20,834 nt of DNA from an uncultured Microbacterium sp. (GCF_943912325.1 NZ_CALTTX010000046.1:1-20834), one strand, 5' to 3'. Shown: positions 8,880 to 16,086, counted from the stretch's first letter. Program-made: numbers and translations. Notes: generated from the sequence alone by a model not told the origin.

Positions 8880-9470
8880 GAGCGCGACGCGCACGACCCG
8901 TGCGACCTCGTCGATCGCCGGGAGCAACTGGCTCGCCGAGAGTTCATAGGTCTCCCACGAGCGGCGGTAGGGGTCGATCACGTCATCGTCGGCGGGGTCG
9001 GCCGGGGGTTCGACCTGGCCTCGACGCGAGGCGACCCGGGCCGCGGCGGAACGCACGCGCGCTGAGGCATCCGTCTCGCCCGAAACTGCCGCCCTGATCT
9101 CGTCATCATCGACGGATGCCGCGAGTCGCGCGAACTCGCGCACCGTGAAGGTGCGACGCACGAGCGCCGGGCGCTCCTCAACTGTGTAGCGGCGGTGCTC
9201 GCGCGCGAGCGCCAGCACGAGGTCGTGGTCTTCGCGCAAGACGGGCGCGAGCAGGCGCGCGCGGTGGGCCTCGGGGTCGCCCGCGAGGGCATCGGCCTCG
9301 ACCGCGAGGCGCTGAGCCTCGGGAGTCATGGGTGCGTCGGCGAGGGCGTGCGTGCCGGCGCTCGCGACCGTGACCGCGAGGCCGTCGAGGCGCGCGCGCA
9401 GCACCTGTGCCGCGAGCGGCGAGCGACAGATGTTGCCCGTGCAGACGGTGAGCAGGCGCGCGTCGGTCAT
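8871..9470 (-). CDS. Low-molecular-weight protein tyrosine phosphatase
   Basis: The 199-residue product starts with the catalytic P-loop of this cytoplasmic phosphatase family, CTGNICRSP (C10, R16; CX5R), and has VIDPYRRSWETYE near the C-terminus, whose Asp (about D166) would be the general acid. In bacteria such enzymes dephosphorylate tyrosine on partners such as BY-kinases and often act in surface polysaccharide or wall control; the substrate here is unknown. It is somewhat longer than the usual 150-165 residues because of a middle segment (about 115-160) rich in Asp, Ala and Arg. Its ATG is 7 nt after the stop of the small membrane gene at 9478-9597 on the same strand, so the two probably share a transcript. 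An arsenate reductase role is less likely because of the DPY motif. Confidence 0.9.
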   Translation of the reverse strand: MTDARLLTVCTGNICRSPLAAQVLRARLDGLAVTVASAGTHALADAPMTPEAQRLAVEADALAGDPEAHRARLLAPVLREDHDLVLALAREHRRYTVEERPALVRRTFTVREFARLAASVDDDEIRAAVSGETDASARVRSAAARVASRRGQVEPPADPADDDVIDPYRRSWETYELSASQLLPAIDEVARVVRVALSA

Positions 9471-9477
9471 GCGGCGC

Positions 9478-9597
9478 TCAGCGGATCGCGGCGGCGTACG
9501 ACAGGAACGCGGCCGTCACGAGCACCGCCACACCGACGGCGAGCAGCACGAGGCCGAGGTACACCCACCACGGACGGGAGGTATTCGGGTCTTTCAC
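9478..9597 (-). CDS. 39-residue single-pass membrane peptide, unknown function
   Basis: The GTG at 9597 is preceded at 8-9 nt by a strong Shine-Dalgarno, AAAGGGGA read on the minus strand (about 9605-9612). This supports the short reading over a longer frame opening at 9747. The peptide begins VKDPNTSRPWW and continues as one hydrophobic helix (about residues 11-35) ending in AAAIR. The phosphatase gene starts 7 nt after its stop, so the two are likely co-transcribed, and the peptide might tether or modulate the phosphatase; this is speculation. I do not recognise the family. Confidence 0.6.
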   Translation of the reverse strand: MKDPNTSRPWWVYLGLVLLAVGVAVLVTAAFLSYAAAIR

Positions 9598-9679
9598 GCG
9601 CGAGTCCCCTTTCGCAGGGTGAGGGCGGGGGCGTGTAGGTCTATCTTGGCGTATCCGCGGGGGCTGCTGTGACGATGCG

Positions 9680-9695
9680 CGGGCGGGGATGCCCG
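9680..9695. terminator. Weak hairpin downstream of menC
   Basis: CGGGC (9680-9684) pairs with GCCCG (9691-9695) around a 6-nt loop, 3 nt past the menC stop on the minus strand. There is no U-tract, so its role as a terminator is tentative. Confidence 0.25.
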
Positions 9696-9698
9696 GAT

Positions 9699-10769
9699 TT
9701 ACGCGCCCGCGAGCAGTGCGAGGCAGCGCTCGGCCCGCGCGAGCCACCAGTCGCGGCGCTCGGGTGAGGCCGCGAGCGCGTCGAGCGCGGCCGGGTCGGG
9801 TGTGATGCGGCCGACGGTGATCTCGCCGTTTGCGGGGCGGAGCGGCGCGTGCGTGACGTCGGCCGTGAACAGCGACGCCGTGCCGAGCCCGCAGTCGTAC
9901 GGCAGCTCCGGCAGGCTCGCCGCGAGGGCCGCGCCCATCGAGAGGCCGACCGAGGTGTCGAGCGCGCTCGAGACGACGACCGGTAGCCCCGCCGCGGCGA
10001 CGATCCGCAGCGCCCGCCGGACTCCGCCGAGCGGCGCCGCCTTGATCACGAGCAGATCAGCCGCTCCCGCCCGCGCGACCGCGAGGGGGTCGGACGCCTT
10101 GCGCACGCTCTCATCCGCCGCGACCGGCACCCCGAGACGCGCGATGCGCGCGCGCACCTCGGCGAGCTCGTCGACGCTCGCGCACGGCTGCTCGACGTAC
10201 TCGAGGTCGTAGTGCTCGAGCGCGCGCACCGCATGCTCGGCCTCATCGACGTTCCACCCGCCGTTCGCGTCGAGCCGGATCCGGCCCTCGGGCCCCAGCG
10301 CTTCGCGCACCGCCGCAACGCGCGCAACGTCGTCGGCGAGGGTCTGGCCGCGCTCGGCGACCTTGACCTTGACGGTGCGGCAACCGTCGTAGCGCGCGAG
10401 CACCTCGGGCACGGCCGCGGCGGGCACCGCGGGCATCGTCGCATTGACCGCGACGCGATTGCGGAGAGGTGCGGGACGAGGCATCCATGCGTCATCGATC
10501 GCCGCGGCGAGCCACGTGGATGCCTCGGGGTCGCCGTATTCCGCAAACGGCGAGAACTCGGCCCAGCCGGCCGGACCCTCGATCAGCAGCGCCTCGCGCG
10601 TCGTGATGCCACGGAACGGCGCCGCCATGGGAAGCGCGACGACGCGCGCGCGGTCGCGCAGGTCGTCGGTGGTGGGCAGCGGGAGTCGTGCGGCCTCGGG
10701 CGTTGTGCTGGCTGTCTCGCTGGCTGCCTCGTCGCTGGCTGTGTCGGGGCGTGGCACGTCGTCGTCCAT
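9699..10769 (-). CDS. menC: o-Succinylbenzoate synthase
   Basis: The 356-residue enolase-superfamily enzyme dehydrates SHCHC to o-succinylbenzoate in menaquinone synthesis. Visible signatures are the KVK catalytic motif (K134, K136), the metal ligands in LDANGGW (D167), EQP (E193) and ADES (D219), and the second catalytic lysine in VIKAAPLGG (K243). The family core begins near residue 30 (LPTTDDLRDRARVVALPM). The first 29 residues are low-complexity Ala/Ser/Thr/Asp/Glu, encoded partly by a 12-nt tandem repeat. The ATG at 10769 is kept because a -10-like hexamer sits exactly 6 nt before it, the spacing of other starts in this window. It is divergent from the gene at 10836. Confidence 0.95.
   Translation of the reverse strand: MDDDVPRPDTASDEAASETASTTPEAARLPLPTTDDLRDRARVVALPMAAPFRGITTREALLIEGPAGWAEFSPFAEYGDPEASTWLAAAIDDAWMPRPAPLRNRVAVNATMPAVPAAAVPEVLARYDGCRTVKVKVAERGQTLADDVARVAAVREALGPEGRIRLDANGGWNVDEAEHAVRALEHYDLEYVEQPCASVDELAEVRARIARLGVPVAADESVRKASDPLAVARAGAADLLVIKAAPLGGVRRALRIVAAAGLPVVVSSALDTSVGLSMGAALAASLPELPYDCGLGTASLFTADVTHAPLRPANGEITVGRITPDPAALDALAASPERRDWWLARAERCLALLAGA
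10707..10745. repeat. Three 12-nt near-repeats encoding the menC N-terminal extension
   Basis: GCTGGCTGTCTC at 10707-10718, GCTGGCTGCCTC at 10719-10730 and, after 3 nt, GCTGGCTGTGTC at 10734-10745. On the minus strand they encode the Asp/Glu/Ala/Ser/Thr-rich leader of MenC. The period is in frame, consistent with expansion by slippage. Confidence 0.75.
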
Positions 10770-10775
10770 GCGTCC

Positions 10776-10781
10776 ATTGTG
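10776..10781 (-). promoter_or_regulatory. Candidate leaderless -10 box for menC
   Basis: CACAAT on the minus strand ends 6 nt before the menC ATG. It matches the nAnnnT core and the spacing seen before other genes here, so transcription probably begins at or next to the start codon. Confidence 0.4.
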
Positions 10782-10823
10782 CCGCGCGTGCGTCCGCCCG
10801 TAGCCCGTGTCGGGGGTCGCGCC

Positions 10824-10829
10824 TAGACT
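10824..10829 (+). promoter_or_regulatory. Candidate leaderless -10 box for the gene at 10836
   Basis: TAGACT ends 6 nt before the ATG at 10836, with no Shine-Dalgarno between. It faces away from the menC promoter within a 66-bp divergent region and may serve the 10836-14515 gene run. Confidence 0.5.
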
Positions 10830-10835
10830 GCCGCT

Positions 10836-11174
10836 ATGTCATCACCGACCGCGCCCGCGCCGCTGCGGCGAGGCACCACGCGCTACCGCGCGCACGTGCG
10901 TCTCGTCGCGCTCGCGACCGTCATGCCGGTCGTCGCGGTCGCGCTCGGCGTCGGCTCGCTGCTCGCCGCGAGCGGCTCCGCGAGCGTGCAGGCCGCCGTT
11001 GGGGGACTCGTCGGAATCATGCTCGCCGCACAGGTCGCGCTCGGCATGATCTCGCTCGTCTTTCTCATCACCGAGCCGCGCGCCCGCGTCGGCGCCATCT
11101 TTACGCTCGTCGTCTGTCTGCTGCTGAACCCCTACACGCTCGCCCTCGTGCTGTGGATTGTGGGGCTCTCATGA
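10836..11174 (+). CDS. Small three-helix membrane protein, unknown function
   Basis: The 112-residue product has a basic, Pro/Ala-rich cytoplasmic start (RRGTTRYRAHVR) and three probable membrane helices at about residues 22-45, 52-78 and 86-110. I recognise no catalytic motif or named family. The ATG at 10836 follows a TAGACT box by 6 nt. Its stop overlaps the start of the next gene (ATGA at 11171-11174), so the two are translationally coupled. The pair sits between menC and menB, which suggests a membrane role near quinone synthesis or a merely positional link. Confidence 0.8.
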   Translation: MSSPTAPAPLRRGTTRYRAHVRLVALATVMPVVAVALGVGSLLAASGSASVQAAVGGLVGIMLAAQVALGMISLVFLITEPRARVGAIFTLVVCLLLNPYTLALVLWIVGLS

Positions 11175-12190
11175 CGTCGCTCGAGACCCCTGCGACCCCG
11201 GCCAAGACCCCGGCCGAGGCCCCGGTCGCGGTGCCGTCGGTGTCGCGCTCGCGGTCGCAGTTGGCGTGGCGCTGTGCGCTCGGCGTCGTGCCCGCGACGA
11301 TCGCGTGGGCGTTCCTCGCGCCGCACATCGGTGGATTCGCCGTCCCGCTCGCCGTGATCGTCGCGCTCGCCGCCGCGTTCGGGATCGCCGCGGGTGTCTC
11401 GGCGGCTTGGCACGCGCATGCGGAGCAAGCGCGCACCTGGTCGGCCGCCGCGGGAGCCGTCTGCGTGTTCGCACTCATCAACCCGCTCGTTTTCGCCGGA
11501 ATCGGCACGGTCATCACCCAACGCGTCGGCGCCATCACCGTGTCGAGCGAGCAGGGCGTCGTCTTCTGGGCGAAGTATCCGGGCGTCGCGGGATGGGACG
11601 CGCCGCCGCACCCGCCCGAGGGCAACGCTTTCGCGATGGGGAGCATGAACGACCGCGCGCTGAGCGCGTTGACGAGCGAGCTGTCTCAGCAGTTCGGGTT
11701 TCACTGGTCGATCGGCGACCGGCCCTCGGGGCTGCTGACGGTACCCAACGGGTTCGGCGGGGCGTCGATCTTCCAGGTCGTCAACGGGGCCGACTGGACG
11801 ACGTCGGAGTTCGGTGGCACACCGGCCGAACGCGCCGCGCTCGTGGCTGCCGCCGAGGCGACGGCCGAAACCCTCGGGGTCGGTGACCCCTCCGCGAGCA
11901 CGGGCACGTGGGCCGAGGCGGGCCAGCCCGTCGCCTCGACCGGCGACATCGCGACGGGCGACGGCATGCGCGTCTGGACGGGCGGCGCGCAGACCTTCGT
12001 CGTCACGGTGACGGGTCAGACCGTGACCCTCTCGTACACGGCGGGCCCCTACGCCCGCTCCAACCTCTACGACGGCGAGTACGAGAAGCTGTTCGCCGGG
12101 TTCCCCACGACCCAGCCCGCGCCGATCGCGCCGATCACCCCCGGCGAGGGCGTCGGCCCGGCGGACCCCGCGTCTAGGCTGGATCCATGA
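11171..12190 (+). CDS. Membrane protein with extracytoplasmic C-terminal domain, unknown function
   Basis: The 339-residue product has a Pro/Ala/Thr-rich head, three likely membrane helices (about 31-51, 54-78, 90-113) and a soluble region of about 220 residues, probably outside the membrane. That region holds the segments VFWAKYPGVAGWDAPP, FGFHWSIGDRPSGLLTVPNGFGG and SNLYDGEYEKLFAGFP, and ends in a Pro-rich tail. The ATG at 11171 overlaps the stop of the previous gene; the frame is open further upstream, but that part lies over menC and the divergent region and is not coding-like. Its stop overlaps the menB start (ATGA at 12187-12190). No family was recognised. Confidence 0.8.
   Translation: MTSLETPATPAKTPAEAPVAVPSVSRSRSQLAWRCALGVVPATIAWAFLAPHIGGFAVPLAVIVALAAAFGIAAGVSAAWHAHAEQARTWSAAAGAVCVFALINPLVFAGIGTVITQRVGAITVSSEQGVVFWAKYPGVAGWDAPPHPPEGNAFAMGSMNDRALSALTSELSQQFGFHWSIGDRPSGLLTVPNGFGGASIFQVVNGADWTTSEFGGTPAERAALVAAAEATAETLGVGDPSASTGTWAEAGQPVASTGDIATGDGMRVWTGGAQTFVVTVTGQTVTLSYTAGPYARSNLYDGEYEKLFAGFPTTQPAPIAPITPGEGVGPADPASRLDP
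12175..12180 (+). promoter_or_regulatory. Candidate leaderless -10 box for menB
   Basis: TAGGCT lies inside the last codons of the preceding gene and ends 6 nt before the menB ATG. No Shine-Dalgarno is present. menB may thus have its own start of transcription besides read-through. Confidence 0.45.
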
Positions 12191-13101
12191 GCGCCGAGGC
12201 ATCCATTTCCGAACTTTTCGACCCGGCCGAATGGGCGCTCGCGCCGGGCGCTGAGAACTTCACCGACATCACCGCGCACGTCTCGCGCGACGGGCGCATC
12301 GCGCGGATCGCCTTCGATCGGCCCGAGGTGCGCAACGCGTTCCGCCCGCACACGGTCGACGAGCTCTACCGCGCGCTCGACGCCGCGCGCCAAGACCCCC
12401 GCATCGGGGTCGTGCTGCTGACCGGCAACGGACCGAGCGCGAAAGACGGGGGCTGGGCGTTCTGCTCGGGTGGAGACCAGCGCATCCGCGGCCGTGACGG
12501 CTATAAGTACTCCGACGACGAGGCATCCGTCGCCGATCCCGCTCGCGCCGGCCGACTGCACATTCTCGAGGTGCAACGCCTGATCCGCTTCATGCCCAAG
12601 GTCGTCATCGCGGTCGTGCCCGGCTGGGCGGCCGGTGGCGGGCACAGCCTGCACGTCGTGTGCGACCTGACCATCGCGTCCGCCGAGCACGGGCGGTTCA
12701 AGCAGACCGATGCCGACGTCGGCTCGTTCGACGCCGGCTACGGCAGCGCCTACATGGCGCGGCAGACGGGGCAGAAGATCGCGCGCGAGGTGTTCTTTCT
12801 CGCCGAGGAGTACTCCGCCGAGCGGGCGTACGAGATGGGCGCCGTCAACCGCGTCGTGCCCCACGCCGAGCTCGAGCGCGAGGCGATCGCGATGGCGCGC
12901 GTGATCCTCGGCAAATCGCCGACCGCGATCCGCATGTTGAAGTACGCCTTCAACGCCGTCGACGACGGGCTCGTCGGGCAGCAGGTCTTCGCGGGCGAGG
13001 CGACCCGACTGGCGTACGGCACCGACGAGGCCCTCGAGGGCCGCGACGCGTTCTTGCAGAAGCGCGACCCCGATTGGTCGGCCTACCCGTACCACTACTG
13101 A
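12187..13101 (+). CDS. menB: 1,4-Dihydroxy-2-naphthoyl-CoA synthase
   Basis: The 304-residue crotonase-family enzyme closes o-succinylbenzoyl-CoA to DHNA-CoA. Diagnostic segments are DRPEVRNAFRP (about 44-54), the long loop GGWAFCSGGDQRIRG typical of MenB (88-102), the oxyanion-hole region VPGWAAGGGHSLHVVCDLTIAS (144-165) and QTDADVGSFDAGYGSAYMAR (173-192). The C-terminus, PDWSAYPYHY, is also typical for MenB. The length agrees with actinobacterial homologues. It overlaps the upstream gene by 4 nt and menE starts 13 nt after its stop. Confidence 0.97.
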   Translation: MSAEASISELFDPAEWALAPGAENFTDITAHVSRDGRIARIAFDRPEVRNAFRPHTVDELYRALDAARQDPRIGVVLLTGNGPSAKDGGWAFCSGGDQRIRGRDGYKYSDDEASVADPARAGRLHILEVQRLIRFMPKVVIAVVPGWAAGGGHSLHVVCDLTIASAEHGRFKQTDADVGSFDAGYGSAYMARQTGQKIAREVFFLAEEYSAERAYEMGAVNRVVPHAELEREAIAMARVILGKSPTAIRMLKYAFNAVDDGLVGQQVFAGEATRLAYGTDEALEGRDAFLQKRDPDWSAYPYHY

Positions 13102-13114
13102 GCCGCATTCGAGC

Positions 13115-14515
13115 ATGGCGATGGATGCTTCGGGGGCGGGCGTGAGCCCGGTTGCCGCGACCCTGCGGGCGCTGCGCGCCGCGCTCGACGGGGCGGGGGC
13201 ACCCGTGGGGCTCGGTGCAGGGGGGCCCGGTGCTGTGGGGCTCGCTGACTCCGGGGGGCGCGGTGTTGGGGGGCGTGGTGCTTTCGGGGGGCTCGGGGCC
13301 TCGGCATCCCGATCTCCTCTCCCCTCAAATCAGGCCCGTCGAAAACAGGAGATCCGGCGAGAACAGGAGGTTTGGCCCGGATTCGGCCTGTTTTCGGCGG
13401 ATCCCCTGTTCCGCGATGACCCCGCGCGGGCCGCGCACGCCGCGGCGGTGATCACGACGTCGGGGTCGACGGGGCACCCCAAATCGGTCGTGCTCTCGCG
13501 CGAGGCGATCGGCGCGTCAGTCTCGGCGACGGCCGCGCGGATCGGCGAGGGACGCTGGTTGCTCGCGCTCGCGCCCGGGTACGTCGCGGGGCTGCAGGTG
13601 CTCGCGCGGTCGATCGCGGCGGGCACCGATCCGGTCGTGATGCCCTCGGTCGAGACCGGCGGGCGGTTCGAGCCGGGGGCCTTCGTCGAGGCGACGGCCG
13701 AGTTGGGGCGGGGGACGGATGCCTCGGCCTCGCGCTACACCTCGCTCGTGCCGGCCCAACTCGCCGACCTGCTCGACGCCGGTCCCGATGCAGTTGCCGC
13801 GCTCCGCACGTACGCGGCCGTGCTCATCGGTGGTCAGGCGATGCCCGAGCCGCTGCGCGAGCGCGCCGCTGACGCGGGCGTGCGGGTCGTGCGCACGTAC
13901 GGCTCGAGCGAAACGGCGGGGGGGTGCGTGTACGACGGGCATCCGCTCGACGGGGTTCGACTGCGGATTGCGGGCACGGGTGGGTCCGCCGGTGCCGCCG
14001 GGGGAGCGGCCGTTTTGGGTCCCGTCGGCCCACCCCACACGGGCGAGGTGCTGATCGGCGGCGCGACCCTCGCCGATGGATACCTCGGCGACCCCGAGCG
14101 CTCGGGCGCGGCGTTCACGACCGACGCCGACGGAGCCCGGTGGTATCGCACGGGCGACGCGGGCGAGGTCCTTCCGGGCGGCGCCCTGCGGATCACGGGC
14201 CGCCTCGACAACGTGATCGTGTCGGGCGGCGTCAACGTCTCGCTCGACCGCGTCGAACGCGCGGTGCGCCGCGTCGCGGGCCTCGAGCGCGCGGTCGTCG
14301 TGCCGGTTGCGGATGAACGGTGGGGCGAGGCATCCATCATCATGATCGACACGGATGCCTCATCGACAGCCCTCGCCGACGCGCGCGCGGCCGTCGAGGC
14401 CGAGGTCGGCCGGGTCGCGCGGCCCCGCGAACTCGTCCTGGTCGACCGGATCCCCACGCTCGTCTCGGGCAAGCCCGACCGGGTCGCGCTGCGCGCGCTC
14501 GCGGCCGAGCGCTGA
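13115..14515 (+). CDS. menE: o-Succinylbenzoate-CoA ligase with an unusual inserted N-terminal segment
   Basis: The 466-residue acyl-CoA synthetase activates o-succinylbenzoate through an AMP intermediate. Motifs are all present: the P-loop TTSGSTGHPK (114-123), RTYGSSETAGG, YRTGDAGEV, GRLDNVIVSGGVNVSLDRVERAV and the C-terminal SGKPDRVAL, whose lysine is the expected adenylation residue. The odd part is residues 26-101. Where homologues have a short linker between the first helix (LRALRAALDG) and the P-loop region, this protein has a Gly-rich run coded by a G-run tract, then a segment (NQARRKQEIRREQEVWPGFGLFSADPLF) coded by a palindrome. The frame stays open, so the protein is likely functional. 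Start could also be ATG 13121. It follows menB by 13 nt. Confidence 0.93.
   Translation: MAMDASGAGVSPVAATLRALRAALDGAGAPVGLGAGGPGAVGLADSGGRGVGGRGAFGGLGASASRSPLPSNQARRKQEIRREQEVWPGFGLFSADPLFRDDPARAAHAAAVITTSGSTGHPKSVVLSREAIGASVSATAARIGEGRWLLALAPGYVAGLQVLARSIAAGTDPVVMPSVETGGRFEPGAFVEATAELGRGTDASASRYTSLVPAQLADLLDAGPDAVAALRTYAAVLIGGQAMPEPLRERAADAGVRVVRTYGSSETAGGCVYDGHPLDGVRLRIAGTGGSAGAAGGAAVLGPVGPPHTGEVLIGGATLADGYLGDPERSGAAFTTDADGARWYRTGDAGEVLPGGALRITGRLDNVIVSGGVNVSLDRVERAVRRVAGLERAVVVPVADERWGEASIIMIDTDASSTALADARAAVEAEVGRVARPRELVLVDRIPTLVSGKPDRVALRALAAER
13190..13298 (+). other. Dense G-run tract (possible G-quadruplexes) inside menE
   Basis: Eight runs of 4-6 guanines fall within 109 nt on the coding strand (13190-93, 13195-99, 13207-10, 13220-25, 13237-40, 13253-58, 13268-73, 13286-91), with a ninth at 13295-98. 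They encode a Gly/Ala/Val linker. G4 structures could form in the non-template strand or in the mRNA. Confidence 0.7.
13344..13410. repeat. Imperfect 24-nt inverted repeat with four symmetrical AACAGG sites, inside menE
   Basis: Arms 13344-13367 and 13387-13410 pair at 22 of 24 positions (one of them G-T) around a 19-nt loop. AACAGG occurs at 13344 and 13362, and CCTGTT at 13387 and 13405; the paired sites are each 12 nt apart, giving exact dyad symmetry. The A/T-richer composition and the location in a dispensable linker suggest an inserted palindromic element. Confidence 0.75.
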
Positions 14516-14569
14516 GGTCGCGTTGCTCTGGTGAGACGCAGACCTGGGCCCTGCCGGTTCTGATGCGGT

Positions 14570-14619
14570 GCGAGGAGGCGCCGCGAGGAGGCGTCGCGAG
14601 GAGGCGGCGCGAGGATCGG
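14570..14619. repeat. 13-nt tandem repeat, about 3.8 copies, between menE and menA
   Basis: Units GCGAGGAGGCGNC at 14570-14582, 14583-14595 and 14596-14608 plus a partial copy at 14609-14619. They lie within the 203-bp region 14516-14718, which otherwise shows a GAGGCATCC copy (14648) and the menA promoter. No clear terminator was seen there. Confidence 0.8.
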
Positions 14620-14704
14620 ATGCGCGAGAAGCGGTTGCGCGATGCATGAGGCATCCATTCGCTTCGTTCAGCATCGCGAATCGGCCGAGCGCGCCGCGAG
14701 AATC

Positions 14705-14710
14705 TAGACT
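14705..14710 (+). promoter_or_regulatory. Candidate leaderless -10 box for menA
   Basis: TAGACT ends 8 nt before the GTG start of menA at 14719 and there is no Shine-Dalgarno. It supports that GTG as the real start and separates menA from the menB-menE run. Confidence 0.45.
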
Positions 14711-14718
14711 TCTCGTTC

Positions 14719-15684
14719 GTGGCCCGTAACACCAAGAAGTCCTCGCACCCCCAGCGCCAGCGCGGTAACCCCGCGCGCTCGGCGCACCGCGCGCCCGTGC
14801 GCCCCGCCGGCATCGGCGACTGGATCGGCGGCGCGCGCCTGCGCACCCTGCCGCTCGCGGTCTCGCCCGTGCTCATCGGCGCGGGGGTCGGCGCGCTCGC
14901 CGCCCACACGCTGCACGGCGTGCTCGCGCTCGCATGCCTCGCGGTCGCGGTGTGCCTGCAGATCGGCGTGAACTTCGCCAACGACTACAGCGATGGTGTG
15001 CGGGGGACGGATGCCTATCGTGTCGGCCCTTCGCGCCTGACCGGTTCGGGCAAAGCCAAGCCCCGCACCGTGCTCACCGTCGCGCTCGTGTTCTTCGCCC
15101 TCGCGGCCGTCGCGGGGATCGCGATCACCGTGCGGACCGGGTACTGGTGGTTCCTCATCGTGGGCGCGGTCTGCATCGTCGCGGCGTGGTTCTACACCGG
15201 CGGCAAGCGCCCCTACGGCTACGCGGGGCTCGGCGAACTGTTCGTGTTCGTCTTCTTCGGACCCGTCGCCGTCGTCGGCACGACCTACGTGACGTCGGGG
15301 CGTATTCCGCAAGAGGCATGGGTCGGCGGGGTCGCCGCGGGGTTGCTCGCCTGCGCGGTGCTGCTCGCCAACAACCTGCGCGACATCGATCAGGACCGCA
15401 CGGCGGGCAAGCGCACGCTCTCGGTGCGGATCGGCAAGCGGTGGACGCAGATCCTCTTCACGCTCTTCGTGATCATCCCGTTCGCGCTCGCGGTGCTGCT
15501 CGCGGTGTTCTACCCCGTCGCGTGGCTCGCGCTCTTGGCTCTGCTCGCGGGGATTCCGGCGATCCTCATCGTTTGGACCTATCGCACGCCGCGCGAGCTC
15601 GTGACGGCGCTCGCCCTGACCTCGCTCACATCGCTCGGCTACGCCGTCGCGCTGTTCTTCGCGATCGGCGGGGCGGTTCTCTGA
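14719..15684 (+). CDS. menA: 1,4-Dihydroxy-2-naphthoate polyprenyltransferase
   Basis: The 321-residue UbiA-family membrane enzyme joins DHNA to a polyprenyl diphosphate, giving demethylmenaquinone. The two Asp-rich substrate and magnesium sites are clear: NFANDYSDGVRGTD (85-98) and NNLRDIDQDRTAGKRTL (218-234). Eight or nine hydrophobic helices follow the family pattern, with the conserved IGGARLRTLPLAVSPVLIG at the first. The first 30 residues are a basic cytoplasmic tail (MARNTKKSSHPQRQRG). The start is GTG 14719, supported by the TAGACT box 8 nt upstream. It converges with the DUF4229 gene, only 14 nt apart. Confidence 0.96.
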   Translation: MARNTKKSSHPQRQRGNPARSAHRAPVRPAGIGDWIGGARLRTLPLAVSPVLIGAGVGALAAHTLHGVLALACLAVAVCLQIGVNFANDYSDGVRGTDAYRVGPSRLTGSGKAKPRTVLTVALVFFALAAVAGIAITVRTGYWWFLIVGAVCIVAAWFYTGGKRPYGYAGLGELFVFVFFGPVAVVGTTYVTSGRIPQEAWVGGVAAGLLACAVLLANNLRDIDQDRTAGKRTLSVRIGKRWTQILFTLFVIIPFALAVLLAVFYPVAWLALLALLAGIPAILIVWTYRTPRELVTALALTSLTSLGYAVALFFAIGGAVL

Positions 15685-15702
15685 GGGTTTGCGGGCCCTC
15701 AG
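15681..15702. terminator. Hairpin spanning the stop codons of menA and the DUF4229 gene
   Basis: CTGAGGG (15681-15687) pairs with CCCTCAG (15696-15702) around an 8-nt loop. The stop codons of both converging genes lie within the stem as mirror images. It may act as a small bidirectional terminator, though it has no U-tract. The same design occurs at 19671-19692. Confidence 0.4.
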
Positions 15703-16007
15703 GCGCGGGAGTCGGGGGTTTCGGGAGTGGGCGCGTCTGAGGCATCCACTGCTTCATCTTCGATGTCTGCATCGATGCGCGAGCCGGGCTTGCGACGATC
15801 GCTGCGCGCAGCGAGCTGCTCGGCGACGCGGCCGCGCTGACGGCCGAGCACGAGGATCGACAGGCTGAAGCCGATCATCGCGGCGAGGATCACGGCGATC
15901 CACCACTGGTCTTGGAAGACCGGGAGCAGCAGCATGAGCCCGAGCGGCACGAGAAAGAACAGCAACCGCAGCACGGTATAGACGATCACGGGCCAGACTT
16001 TTCGCAC
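15699..16007 (-). CDS. DUF4229-type two-helix membrane protein
   Basis: The 102-residue product starts at GTG 16007 as (V)RKVWPVIVYTVLRLLFFLVPLGLMLLL, has two membrane helices (about 8-29 and 34-52), and then a cytoplasmic basic and acidic tail (GRQRGRVAEQLAARSDRRKPG, then an Asp/Glu/Ala-rich end). Length and the YTVLRLLFF start resemble the DUF4229 family, common in actinobacteria and of unknown function. A TAGGCT box 6 nt before the GTG supports the start. It is embedded between menA and menD on the opposite strand. Confidence 0.82.
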   Translation of the reverse strand: MRKVWPVIVYTVLRLLFFLVPLGLMLLLPVFQDQWWIAVILAAMIGFSLSILVLGRQRGRVAEQLAARSDRRKPGSRIDADIEDEAVDASDAPTPETPDSRA

Positions 16008-16013
16008 CCGACG

Positions 16014-16019
16014 AGCCTA
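16014..16019 (-). promoter_or_regulatory. Candidate leaderless -10 box for the DUF4229 gene
   Basis: On the minus strand TAGGCT ends 6 nt before the GTG start at 16007, the same hexamer and spacing as before menB. Confidence 0.45.
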
Positions 16020-16086
16020 CGCGCCTGTCGCTGGGTGGCCGCTCGCTGTTGCGCTGCGCGCCCGGCCTCTTGCCAGGCGCCGAAAC

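Noticed and set aside
8871..9470. Arsenate reductase (ArsC) call
   Set aside because: The P-loop is shared, but the DPY motif near the C-terminus and lack of the ArsC cysteine pair favour a tyrosine phosphatase.
9478..9747. 89-residue reading of the small membrane gene
   Set aside because: The extra N-terminus is Arg/Pro-rich and overlaps the end of menC; the strong Shine-Dalgarno points to the GTG at 9597.
10688..11170. Upstream extension of the gene at 11171
   Set aside because: It overlaps menC and the 10836 gene and is Arg-rich shadow sequence; ATG 11171 makes a standard ATGA overlap.
13115..13430. Frameshifted or broken menE
   Set aside because: Despite the odd linker the frame is continuous from the first helix to the P-loop and all later motifs are intact, so I treat it as an insertion in a working gene.
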